DNA from: Hymenobacter sp.
GTDB lineage: Bacteria; Bacteroidota; Bacteroidia; Cytophagales; Hymenobacteraceae
Direction: 5' to 3'
NCBI GenBank assembly: GCA_025362615.1
Contig: JANYFQ010000614.1
Span: forward strand, 1-5,863
DNA: 5,863 nucleotides
Below are positions 1 to 5,288 of this stretch, in pieces. The position numbers and the translations under genes were made by a program. The notes beneath the pieces were generated by a model. It was given only the letters and a program-made list of their open reading frames with translations, made no database searches and was not told the origin of the DNA. Position 1 is the first letter of the stretch; every line of letters starts with the position of its first letter.

Positions 1-63
1 GGCGTTAGGTTTTCGGCTTTCACCAGCCCTATTTCTAACACCTAAAACCGAACACCTAAAACC
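1..63. repeat. Tandem-unit inverted repeat, cut by the window edge
   Basis: The bases at 1-16 match the reverse complement of 41-56 at 13 of 16 positions, around a 24-base centre (17-40). The right arm contains a 13-base direct repeat, AACACCTAAAACC, at 37-49 and 51-63, so the arm is built of 14-base units. The left arm probably continues beyond position 1. The architecture matches the elements at 432-532 and 5080-5201, although the repeat unit differs and the arms are less perfect. No coding sequence is seen here. The element lies beyond the rpmA terminator, so it separates rplU-rpmA from whatever gene lies to the left. Confidence 0.5.
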
Positions 64-86
64 AAAAACCCATCACCCACAACACC

Positions 87-120
87 AAAAAGGCTGCCCC
101 GTTGCGGGGGCAGCCTTTTT
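87..120 (-). terminator. Rho-independent terminator of rplU-rpmA
   Basis: A perfect 9-bp stem (GGCTGCCCC at 92-100 with GGGGCAGCC at 107-115) encloses a 6-base loop. It is flanked by AAAAA at 87-91 and TTTTT at 116-120. Read on the minus strand it gives a GC-rich hairpin followed by a U run, 25 to 60 bases after the rpmA stop codon. The symmetry means it could also stop transcripts entering from the left on the plus strand. Confidence 0.9.
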
Positions 121-144
121 AGCTAAATCATTGGGTTTGAAAAC

Positions 145-423
145 CTACGCGGCGGCTACTTCGGCCACCGCAGCCGGTACCACCGTCACGAACGAACGGT
201 CTTTGCGGCCCTTGCGGAACTGCACCGTACCATCAACGAGCGCAAATAGCGTGTGGTCTTTGCCGATGCCCACGTTTTGGCCGGGGTGGTGCTTGGTGCC
301 GCGCTGCCGCACGATGACATTGCCGGCAATCAGCGACTGCCCGCCGAAGATTTTCACGCCGAGGCGCTTGGAATGCGATTCGCGGCCGTTGTTCGACGAG
401 CCGGCTCCTTTTTTGTGTGCCAT
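145..423 (-). CDS. rpmA: 50S ribosomal protein bL27
   Basis: This encodes bL27 of the large ribosomal subunit. In this family the basic N-terminal tail reaches toward the peptidyl transferase centre and helps position tRNA. The 92-residue product starts MAHKKGAGSSNNGRES and continues with the conserved SKRLGVK and GQ-(x)n-GNVIVRQRGTKHHPG segments, which are diagnostic. The length is slightly above the usual 85 or so because of an alanine- and valine-rich C-terminal tail (VVPAAVAEVAAA). There is no cleavable N-terminal extension of the Firmicutes kind, since the ATG at 423 directly precedes AHKK. The gene is the second of an rplU-rpmA pair, the usual order in bacteria, but 110 bases separate it from rplU and an inverted repeat fills most of them. 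The bases before the start are A-rich (AACAAAAAAAC) with no Shine-Dalgarno sequence, which is normal for Bacteroidota. A clear terminator follows. Confidence 0.97.
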   Translation of the reverse strand: MAHKKGAGSSNNGRESHSKRLGVKIFGGQSLIAGNVIVRQRGTKHHPGQNVGIGKDHTLFALVDGTVQFRKGRKDRSFVTVVPAAVAEVAAA

Positions 424-431
424 GTTTTTTT

Positions 432-532
432 GTTAATTATGAATTAGAAATTATGAATTATGAATTGGATTTCAGAAATAAGATTGACTGAGAAGCCAAT
501 TCATAATTCATAATTCATAATTCATAATTAAC
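432..532. repeat. 37-bp tandem-unit inverted repeat between rplU and rpmA
   Basis: The left arm (432-468) and the reverse complement of the right arm (496-532) agree at 35 of 37 positions, around a 27-base centre (469-495). The arms are runs of a 7-base unit (TTATGAA read left to right), bounded by GTTAA outside and TTGG inside. The element begins one base after the rplU stop codon and ends 8 bases before the rpmA start, so it is essentially the whole intergenic region. It is very AT-rich compared with the genes beside it. In the rplU-rpmA mRNA it would fold into a long hairpin that could act as an RNase III site, a partial terminator or a structure affecting rpmA translation. No transposase and no target-site duplication are evident. 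Confidence 0.93.
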
Positions 533-533
533 G

Positions 534-839
534 CTAGCCAATGCTGTCAATCATTACTTTGGTGTAATCCTGGCGGTGGCCGTTCATCTTCTTGTAGCCC
601 TTGCGGCGCTTTTTCTTGAAGACGAGCACCTTGTCGCCCTTGACGTGGGCGAGGATGGTGCCTTTCACCATCACATCGAGCGTCGGAGCGCCGATGGTGA
701 GGGTGCCGTTGTCGTCCGTGAGCAAGGCGTGGCCCAGCTCCACTACGTCGCCGACGTTGCCGGCGAGTTTGTGGGCGTAAACGAATTTGTTGGCCTCAAC
801 CTTGGTCTGCTGGCCGGCGATAGTGACAATGGCGTACAT
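534..839 (-). CDS. rplU: 50S ribosomal protein bL21
   Basis: This encodes bL21, a 23S rRNA-binding protein of the large ribosomal subunit. The 101-residue product starts MYAIVTIAGQQTKVEANKF and carries the lysine/arginine-rich C-terminal segment FKKKRRKGYKKMNGHRQDYT, where family members bind rRNA. The length fits the family norm of about 103 residues. An in-frame ATG at 875 would add 12 residues, but it lies inside the promoter octamer and before the expected transcription start, so the ATG at 839 is preferred. It is the first gene of the pair with rpmA, and the stop codon (TAG, 536-534) directly abuts the inverted repeat. No Shine-Dalgarno sequence is visible. The promoter and a possible operator lie at 873-904. 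Confidence 0.97.
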   Translation of the reverse strand: MYAIVTIAGQQTKVEANKFVYAHKLAGNVGDVVELGHALLTDDNGTLTIGAPTLDVMVKGTILAHVKGDKVLVFKKKRRKGYKKMNGHRQDYTKVMIDSIG

Positions 840-872
840 CGGTGTGTGCGGTCGTTTCTGAATTTGGGAACG

Positions 873-904
873 CAAAAGTACGGCAATTTGCCCAAATTGC
901 CAAA
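873..904 (-). promoter_or_regulatory. Bacteroidota-type promoter of rplU-rpmA
   Basis: On the minus strand TTTG (904-901) is followed by a 20-base spacer and TACTTTTG (880-873). This matches the known Bacteroidota consensus of a TTTG -33 element and a TAnnTTTG -7 element about 19-20 bases apart. Transcription would start a few bases beyond 873, giving an rplU leader of roughly 25-30 bases. The core CGTACTTTTGC (882-872) is identical to the 11 bases just upstream of glyA. Confidence 0.85.
882..901. promoter_or_regulatory. Palindrome inside the rplU promoter, possible operator
   Basis: GGCAATTTG (882-890) and CAAATTGCC (893-901) form a perfect 9-bp inverted repeat with a 2-base centre. It fills the spacer between the -33 and -7 elements of the rplU promoter and overlaps the last base of the -33 TTTG. 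That position suits a repressor site. The site could also be fortuitous, or a small hairpin without function. No regulator is encoded nearby that would obviously bind it. Confidence 0.45.
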
Positions 905-996
905 CCTAAGCCGCTATTATTCATCGGCTGCCCCCGGTTGGCCAGCCAGCCAACGGGTTAGCACCGCGCCGCAGGGCCGCACCAGCACTGTTTTTT

Positions 997-1036
997 TGTG
1001 GATAACAATCGTTTTCCCCAGGCCCGGTGGGGATAA
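997..1036 (+). promoter_or_regulatory. Two DnaA-box-like sites upstream of nrdB
   Basis: TGTGGATAA at 997-1005 is a perfect reverse complement of the classical DnaA box TTATCCACA. TGGGGATAA at 1028-1036 matches the same sequence at 8 of 9 positions in the same orientation. Their starts are 31 bases apart, about three helical turns. The region is 215-254 bases upstream of the nrdB start. In Escherichia coli DnaA binds the nrdAB promoter region, so regulation of nrdB by DnaA is plausible here but is only inferred. The second site departs from the consensus at a position that is usually conserved. Confidence 0.4.
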
Positions 1037-1174
1037 CCTGCCCCAAACTGGCTGACAATGAGTAAAATTTGGCGCTGAACCCCGCTTTTGTGCCTGCTGC
1101 GCGGCGGCCGGCGGCACGAAACGGTAACAAACAAAATTGCCGCCCCGGCTGTCCATCCTGCCACCGGGCCGACC

Positions 1175-1182
1175 TATATTTG
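1175..1182 (+). promoter_or_regulatory. Candidate -7 element for nrdB
   Basis: TATATTTG matches the Bacteroidota -7 consensus TAnnTTTG exactly and lies 68 bases before the nrdB ATG, giving a leader of about 60 bases. No TTTG or TTG is seen about 20 bases upstream, so the -33 half is weak or absent. The assignment rests on a single octamer. Confidence 0.4.
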
Positions 1183-1250
1183 GTGCCGCAACCGCCCGGC
1201 TTTATGCGCCCACTGCCCTCCCAACGTCATCAACCAAAGCACCCTATTGC

Positions 1251-2210
1251 ATGGAACCGCTCCTCGCCGAAAACCCCAACCGCTTCGTTCTCTTCCCCAT
1301 CCAGAACCCGCAGGTGTGGGAGTTTTATAAAAAAGCCGAAGCTTCGTTCTGGACGGCCGAGGAAATTGACCTGAGCCAGGACCAGAAGGACTGGAACGGC
1401 CTCACCGACAACGAGCGCCACTTCATCAAGCACGTCCTGGCGTTTTTTGCGGCCTCCGACGGCATCGTGAACGAGAACCTGGCCGTCAATTTCATGCAGG
1501 AGGTGCAGATGCCTGAAGCCCGCTGTTTCTACGGCTTCCAGATTATGATGGAAAACATTCACAGCGAGACCTATTCGCTGCTGATTGACACCTACATCAA
1601 AGACCCCAAGGAGAAGGACTACCTCTTCAACGCCCTCGAAACCGTGCCCGCTGTGCAGAAAAAGGGCGAGTGGGCCTTGCAGTGGATTAACTCCGAGAAC
1701 TTCGCCGAGCGCCTCATCGCCTTTGCTGCCGTGGAAGGCATTTTCTTTTCGGGCTCGTTCTGCTCCATCTTTTGGCTGAAAAAGCGTGGCCTCATGCCCG
1801 GCCTCACGTTCTCGAACGAGCTGATTTCGCGCGACGAGGGCCTGCACTGCGACTTCGCCTGCCTGCTCTACGGCTACCTCGAAAACAAGCTCAGCACCGA
1901 GCGCGTGCAAGCCATCATCGCCGATGCCGTCCGCATCGAGCAGGAGTTCGTCACCGAGGCGCTGCCCGTGAGCCTCATCGGCATGAACGCCCGCACCATG
2001 AGCCAGTACATCGAGTTTGTGGCCGACCGCCTGCTCGAATCCCTGGGTTGCCCCAAGCTCTACAACGCCACCAACCCCTTCGATTTCATGGAGATGATTT
2101 CGGTGCAGGGCAAAACCAACTTCTTCGAGAAGCGCGTGGCCGAGTACCAGAAAGCCGGCGTGATGAGCGAACGCAGCGAAAACGTGTTTTCGCTGGACGA
2201 GGATTTTTAA
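1251..2210 (+). CDS. nrdB: Class I ribonucleotide reductase, small subunit (R2)
   Basis: This is the R2 (beta) subunit, which holds the diiron-tyrosyl radical cofactor and passes the radical to NrdA for reduction of ribonucleotides to deoxyribonucleotides in the cytoplasm. The 319 residues contain every expected ligand: Asp70, Glu101, His104, Glu162, Glu196 and His199, plus the radical tyrosine Tyr108 (ENIHSETY motif). Long stretches such as ARCFYGFQIMMENIHSE and VEGIFFSGSF, the segment at 181-203, and the NVFSLDEDF tail resemble eukaryotic R2 strongly; the C-terminal tail docks on NrdA. Bacteroidota R2 proteins are known to fall near the eukaryotic type. The start at 1251 is chosen because MEPLLAENPNRF begins the conserved region; an upstream in-frame ATG at 1137 would add 38 residues of non-family sequence and lies before the candidate promoter. 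No nrdA is adjacent, at least within this window, and a terminator follows, so it appears to be transcribed alone. Confidence 0.97.
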   Translation: MEPLLAENPNRFVLFPIQNPQVWEFYKKAEASFWTAEEIDLSQDQKDWNGLTDNERHFIKHVLAFFAASDGIVNENLAVNFMQEVQMPEARCFYGFQIMMENIHSETYSLLIDTYIKDPKEKDYLFNALETVPAVQKKGEWALQWINSENFAERLIAFAAVEGIFFSGSFCSIFWLKKRGLMPGLTFSNELISRDEGLHCDFACLLYGYLENKLSTERVQAIIADAVRIEQEFVTEALPVSLIGMNARTMSQYIEFVADRLLESLGCPKLYNATNPFDFMEMISVQGKTNFFEKRVAEYQKAGVMSERSENVFSLDEDF

Positions 2211-2266
2211 TCTGGGCTGATAGCCAATGGCTTGCAGCTGTTGGCTTTTTGACAAGGGTTCCAAAT

Positions 2267-2300
2267 GCAAAGCCGGCGCATAAAGCGTCGGCTTTGTCGT
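2267..2300 (+). terminator. Hairpin terminator after nrdB
   Basis: AAAGCCGGCGC (2269-2279) pairs with GCGTCGGCTTT (2285-2295) through 11 pairs including one G-U, with an ATAAA loop. One more C-G pair extends the base. The stem begins about 58 bases after the nrdB stop. The following T tract is short and interrupted (TTTGTCGTTT), so termination may be partial and some readthrough into the next two genes is possible. Confidence 0.7.
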
Positions 2301-2318
2301 TTACGCTGCTCCTCACTC

Positions 2319-2519
2319 ATGGAAAACTTGGAAACCTCCGTTTTTGTATCGCCCTGCCTGGCCTGCCGCCGCCGCATCATGTGGCGCGGGCGGCCGTTGT
2401 TTTTGTCTTGTTCCTGTGTCAATTATGGCCGCAGCGTTACGGTGGCGGCGCTGGCGGCAGGCGTGAGCACGGCGGCGCTGGCGGGGCTGTGGTGGCTGGA
2501 TAGAAACAAATATGATTGA
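2319..2519 (+). CDS. Small cysteine-rich single-span membrane protein, unknown function
   Basis: No family is recognised. The 66-residue product has a CLAC motif (Cys13, Cys16) and a CSC motif (Cys31, Cys33), a spacing that could form a small metal-binding knuckle. Arginines surround them (17-25), and one predicted transmembrane helix follows at about 40-60 (VTVAALAAGVSTAALAGLWW). By the positive-inside rule the cysteine part would lie in the cytoplasm, which is an inference. Codons end mostly in G or C, as in neighbouring genes, supporting real coding. An ATG at 2265 would start inside the nrdB terminator hairpin, so the ATG at 2319 is preferred. The last 8 bases overlap the start of the next gene (ATGATTGA), which suggests translational coupling. 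No promoter of its own is evident. Confidence 0.65.
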   Translation: MENLETSVFVSPCLACRRRIMWRGRPLFLSCSCVNYGRSVTVAALAAGVSTAALAGLWWLDRNKYD

Positions 2520-3447
2520 AGTCTATCTGCCCCGTTTGGCCGCCTGGTTGCGCCGGGTGGCCTTGTTCTTCGAGCCAGTACGGCGGCACCTGCCGGTGCT
2601 GAACATCGCGCTTGCTGTGCTGGCTTGGGTCACCAACACTTACTGGATACAAGGCTTTTGCCAGCCCGTGCCGTGGGCATCAGCCGCGTTGGCGGTTGGT
2701 ACGACTGCTTTCCTGGCTTGGCCCTGGCTGGCGAGGACCAACGCCGGGGTGCGCTACGGGGCGCTGTTTTTACAGGGGCTGTTTTTTACCACCTGCTCTT
2801 ACTGCGCTTGGTTTATAGCGATGGAACCAGGTTATTATTTGGCCGGACTGCTGTTGTGCTGGTTGGTGCTGCCGGCGCTGGTATGGCTGCCAATTCTCTT
2901 TGGAGTGCAGGTGTTGCAGCGCGTGAATTGGGTGGCACTAACGGGCAAATGGCTGGCATTCGGTTTGGGCGTATTCGCGCTAGCACCGGTGCTGTGGTGG
3001 GCCGATGCCCAGTACCGTGAGATGCAGAATGTGCTAGAGAGTATGCCTTTGCGAGAACGTAAGACCATCGTAAATCTAGTGCGGGTGCTGCCCCGCACCT
3101 ATATGTTGGAGCGGGTGGCTGGAGCAACTTGGCGCTACCATACTTCACCCGAATTTATCTATGATGGCTGGCGGCCCCCGTTGCACGACCCGTTGCTAGT
3201 TATTTGCCAAGAATTACATTGGCACGACGACTTTTACAAACGCGACCAAGAATACCGGTATCCGTTGGCTCTAAATGATACTATAAGAAACGGAAGAAAT
3301 TATGTTAGCAGTGAAGATTTCGTCTATCACCGAACGCAGCTCTACCACCAATTATTCCCGGCCAACCCCATCAAACCCGATTGCGTCTGCGCCCAAAACG
3401 ACGATGGGGGGTCGTACCGCGCCTGGATACCAGGGGCCGAGCGGTAG
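2512..3447 (+). CDS. Five-span integral membrane protein, unknown function
   Basis: No family is recognised. The 311-residue product has a short basic N-terminal stretch, then five predicted transmembrane helices at about 27-46, 54-73, 82-103, 108-133 and 146-165. A soluble C-terminal part of about 145 residues follows. The soluble part is rich in Tyr, Trp, His and Arg and ends near a CVC motif (301-303 region). There is no classical cleavable signal peptide. The start overlaps the previous small gene by 8 bases, so the two probably form an operon and may act together at the membrane. The DNA of the soluble part is AT-richer than its surroundings: a hand count gives 79 G+C of 180 bases (44%) for 3181-3360. 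This hints at a different origin or relaxed codon use. The stop is 2 bases from the stop of the convergent gene. Confidence 0.8.
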   Translation: MIEVYLPRLAAWLRRVALFFEPVRRHLPVLNIALAVLAWVTNTYWIQGFCQPVPWASAALAVGTTAFLAWPWLARTNAGVRYGALFLQGLFFTTCSYCAWFIAMEPGYYLAGLLLCWLVLPALVWLPILFGVQVLQRVNWVALTGKWLAFGLGVFALAPVLWWADAQYREMQNVLESMPLRERKTIVNLVRVLPRTYMLERVAGATWRYHTSPEFIYDGWRPPLHDPLLVICQELHWHDDFYKRDQEYRYPLALNDTIRNGRNYVSSEDFVYHRTQLYHQLFPANPIKPDCVCAQNDDGGSYRAWIPGAER

Positions 3448-3449
3448 CG

Positions 3450-3671
3450 TCAGGAGTAAATTCCCCACTCAATCCGCCCCAGAATGTCACGCACCTGCTG
3501 CCGCCCTGTTTCGGTCTCCAGCAACGTGACGGGCCGGATGCCGCCCAGTGCCGGGATTTCGGAATGGAGCCAGCGGTCAAAGTCCGGCTGATTCTCGAAC
3601 GTGACCAAGCTGTGCGCCGCCGTGGCTTCGGGGGAGTGGTCGTTTGGGTCGGGGTCGGGCGTTTCAAACAT
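3450..3671 (-). CDS. DUF2384 (MbcA/ParS/Xre antitoxin C-terminal) domain protein
   Basis: The product has 73 residues. Residues from about 30 to 73 fit the DUF2384 pattern by eye: a W-L segment (FDRWLHSEIPALGG), then P-x-x-LLETETG, then V-x-x-ILGRIEWGIYS. In RES-Xre and MbcTA systems this domain binds and neutralises the toxin, normally downstream of a helix-turn-helix DNA-binding domain. Here that domain is absent: the N-terminal 25 residues are acidic and proline-rich (ETPDPDPNDHSPEA), and a stop codon lies two codons upstream of the ATG, so no longer form is possible in this frame. No RES or other toxin gene is beside it: glyA lies upstream in the opposite direction and the membrane protein gene converges from the other side. 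It may be an orphan antitoxin or a domain used for another role. The family call is from pattern memory only. Confidence 0.7.
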   Translation of the reverse strand: MFETPDPDPNDHSPEATAAHSLVTFENQPDFDRWLHSEIPALGGIRPVTLLETETGRQQVRDILGRIEWGIYS

Positions 3672-3753
3672 TGGCTAAAATTACGGAGTTTTGGGCCAAC
3701 GCGCCCCGGCCTTGGCGGCGCTTCCGCACCGGATGGCACTCCCGCCCCCGTCG

Positions 3754-3761
3754 TACTTTTG
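3754..3761 (+). promoter_or_regulatory. -7 element directly before glyA
   Basis: TACTTTTG matches TAnnTTTG exactly and ends 4 bases before the glyA ATG. Transcription would then begin at or within a few bases of the start codon, giving a leaderless or nearly leaderless mRNA. No clear TTTG is seen about 20 bases upstream. The 11 bases CGTACTTTTGC (3752-3762) also occur in the rplU promoter. Confidence 0.6.
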
Positions 3762-3765
3762 CTTC

Positions 3766-5073
3766 ATGGAAACCCTCGCCCCCCAACGCCCGCGCACCGC
3801 CACCCGCGACACCGCCGTTTTCGACCTCATCGCCCAGGAAAAACAGCGCCAGACCCACGGCCTCGAACTCATTGCCTCCGAAAATTATGTTTCGCAGCAG
3901 GTGATGGACGCGCAAGGCTCGGTGCTGACCAACAAGTACGCCGAGGGCCTGCCCGGCAAGCGCTACTACGGTGGCTGCGAGGTTGTTGACCAGGTAGAAC
4001 AACTCGCCATCGACCGCGTGAAGGAACTCTTTGGCGTGGCCTGGGCCAACGTGCAGCCGCACTCCGGGGCGCAGGCCAACGCGGCGGTGTTCCTGGCCTG
4101 CCTCAACCCCGGCGACAAGATTTTGGGCTTTGATTTGAGCCACGGCGGGCACCTCACGCACGGCTCGCCGGTGAACTTTTCGGGCAAGCTCTACACGCCC
4201 AGCTTTTACGGCGTGGAGCGCGAAACAGGCCTCATCGACTGGGACAAGGTGAAGGAAACCGCCCGCCGCGAGCGGCCCAAAATGATAATCTGCGGGGCCT
4301 CGGCCTACTCGCGCGACTGGAACTACGCCGCCCTGCGCGAAGCCGCCGACGAGGTGGGTGCCCTGTTGCTGGCCGATGTTTCGCACCCCAGCGGCCTCAT
4401 CGCCACGGGTTTGCTGAACTCGCCGTTCCGGCACTGCCACATCGTGACGACCACGACCCACAAAACCCTGCGCGGCCCCCGCGGCGGCCTCATCATGCTG
4501 GGGCAGGATTTTGATAACCCCTTCGGCCTCAAAACCCCGAAGGGTGACATTCGCCCTATGTCGGCGCTGCTCGATTCGGGCGTGTTTCCGGGCACCCAGG
4601 GCGGGCCACTCGAGCACGTAATCGCCGCCAAAGCCGTGGCCTTCGGCGAGGCCCTGAGCGACGAGTTTGGCGCTTACACCCGGCAGGTGGCGGCCAACGC
4701 CCAGGCGCTGGCGGCGGGCTTTACGGGGTTGGGCTACGAAATTATTTCGGGCGGCACCGACAACCACTTGATGCTGATTGACCTGCGCAGCAAAGGATTA
4801 ACCGGCAAGCTGGCCGAAAACACCTTAGTGAAAGCCGACATCACCATCAACAAAAACATGGTGCCCTTTGATGACAAGTCGCCCTTCGTCACGTCGGGGA
4901 TGCGCATTGGCGCGGCGGCCATCACCACCCGCGGCCTGGGCACGACCGACATGGCCCGCATCGTGGAGCTGATTGACGAAGCCCTGACCCACCACGCCGA
5001 CGACACCCGCCTGGCCGGCGTACGGCAGCGCGTAAACCACTGGCTGCAAGATTACCCGCTGTTTCAGATGTAG
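3766..5073 (+). CDS. glyA: Serine hydroxymethyltransferase
   Basis: This is the PLP-dependent cytoplasmic enzyme that interconverts serine plus tetrahydrofolate with glycine plus 5,10-methylenetetrahydrofolate, supplying one-carbon units. The 435 residues are near the usual length. Visible motifs are ELIASENYVS near 34-43, NKYAEGLPGKRYYGG at 56-70, the cofactor-binding ADVSHPSGL region with Asp204 and His207, and TTTTHKTLRGPRGG with Lys243 as the expected Schiff-base lysine. Between GLIM and VFPG there are about 13 more residues than in the Escherichia coli enzyme, a longer loop I associate with Bacteroidota GlyA. The ATG at 3766 is chosen because an in-frame ATG at 3691 would add 25 residues of low-similarity sequence and place the promoter octamer inside the gene. 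The mRNA may be leaderless. An inverted repeat followed by six T's lies downstream. Confidence 0.97.
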   Translation: METLAPQRPRTATRDTAVFDLIAQEKQRQTHGLELIASENYVSQQVMDAQGSVLTNKYAEGLPGKRYYGGCEVVDQVEQLAIDRVKELFGVAWANVQPHSGAQANAAVFLACLNPGDKILGFDLSHGGHLTHGSPVNFSGKLYTPSFYGVERETGLIDWDKVKETARRERPKMIICGASAYSRDWNYAALREAADEVGALLLADVSHPSGLIATGLLNSPFRHCHIVTTTTHKTLRGPRGGLIMLGQDFDNPFGLKTPKGDIRPMSALLDSGVFPGTQGGPLEHVIAAKAVAFGEALSDEFGAYTRQVAANAQALAAGFTGLGYEIISGGTDNHLMLIDLRSKGLTGKLAENTLVKADITINKNMVPFDDKSPFVTSGMRIGAAAITTRGLGTTDMARIVELIDEALTHHADDTRLAGVRQRVNHWLQDYPLFQM

Positions 5074-5079
5074 TTTCTC

Positions 5080-5201
5080 AATGAGTGAATGAGCGAATGA
5101 GTGAGTGAATTGTTAGTCTGGTTGCGTTTGCTGATGTCTGGTGACGCACTGCCAACTACCTAATTCACTCACTCGCTCATTCGCTCATTCACTCATTTTT
5201 T
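5080..5201. repeat. Tandem-unit inverted repeat between glyA and tatC
   Basis: The left arm (5080-5111) consists of 4-base steps of GAGT, GAAT and GAGC and ends in TGAATT. The right arm (5162-5197) is its reverse complement, identical except for one extra 4-base unit (GCGA when read in the left-arm direction). The centre is about 50 bases (5112-5161). A run of six T's at 5196-5201 follows the right arm, so on the plus strand the element could also terminate glyA transcription. It starts 6 bases after the glyA stop codon. It shares its architecture, but not its repeat unit, with the element at 432-532. Confidence 0.92.
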
Positions 5202-5288
5202 GACAAGCCAGCTAACCCTTCGCGCCCGTTTTTCTCGTATGACCCCCTCATTCCATCACTTACTTACTCCTTGGAACAAGCGCCCGAA

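Larger units (their letters stand above)
905..1250. other. Gap without genes between divergent rplU and nrdB
   Basis: No convincing coding sequence is seen in these 346 bases. Short open frames exist on both strands, but they have no recognisable protein content and are expected by chance in GC-rich DNA. What can be seen is a pair of DnaA-box-like sites (997-1036) and a candidate -7 element (1175-1182). Promoters for rplU (minus) and nrdB (plus) must lie in or at the edges of this gap. Confidence 0.7.

Noticed and set aside
432..532. CRISPR array or insertion sequence as an explanation of the repeats
   Set aside because: The units are only 7 bases with no spacers, no cas genes or transposase are present, and no target duplication is seen; the same holds for 5080-5201.
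1021..1036. Replication origin suggested by DnaA boxes
   Set aside because: Only two boxes, one imperfect, with no AT-rich unwinding region and no dnaA or other origin-linked genes nearby.
917..1164. Several short open frames in the rplU-nrdB gap
   Set aside because: They overlap one another on the same strand in different frames, have no recognisable sequence, and the region carries promoter-like and DnaA-box-like sites instead.
1230..2270. Long open frame antisense to nrdB (346 codons)
   Set aside because: It lies fully opposite a well-supported gene; its product is a His-, Val- and Gly-rich sequence without recognisable motifs, as expected from the complement of GC-rich third positions.
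1772..2503. Open frame of 243 codons overlapping the nrdB end and the small membrane gene
   Set aside because: It is a shifted frame of nrdB, very rich in Arg, His and Pro, and runs through the nrdB terminator.
3422..3434. Small hairpin CCTGG-ATA-CCAGG near the end of the membrane protein gene
   Set aside because: It has only a 5-bp stem, lies inside coding sequence and has no T run, so it is not supported as a terminator.
3381..3989. Open frame of 202 codons on the plus strand across the glyA start
   Set aside because: It is out of frame with glyA, antisense to the DUF2384 gene and of low-complexity Arg/Pro composition.
3664..4767. Long open frame antisense to glyA (367 codons)
   Set aside because: It mirrors the glyA codon pattern, has no family features, and also overlaps the DUF2384 gene and the glyA promoter.
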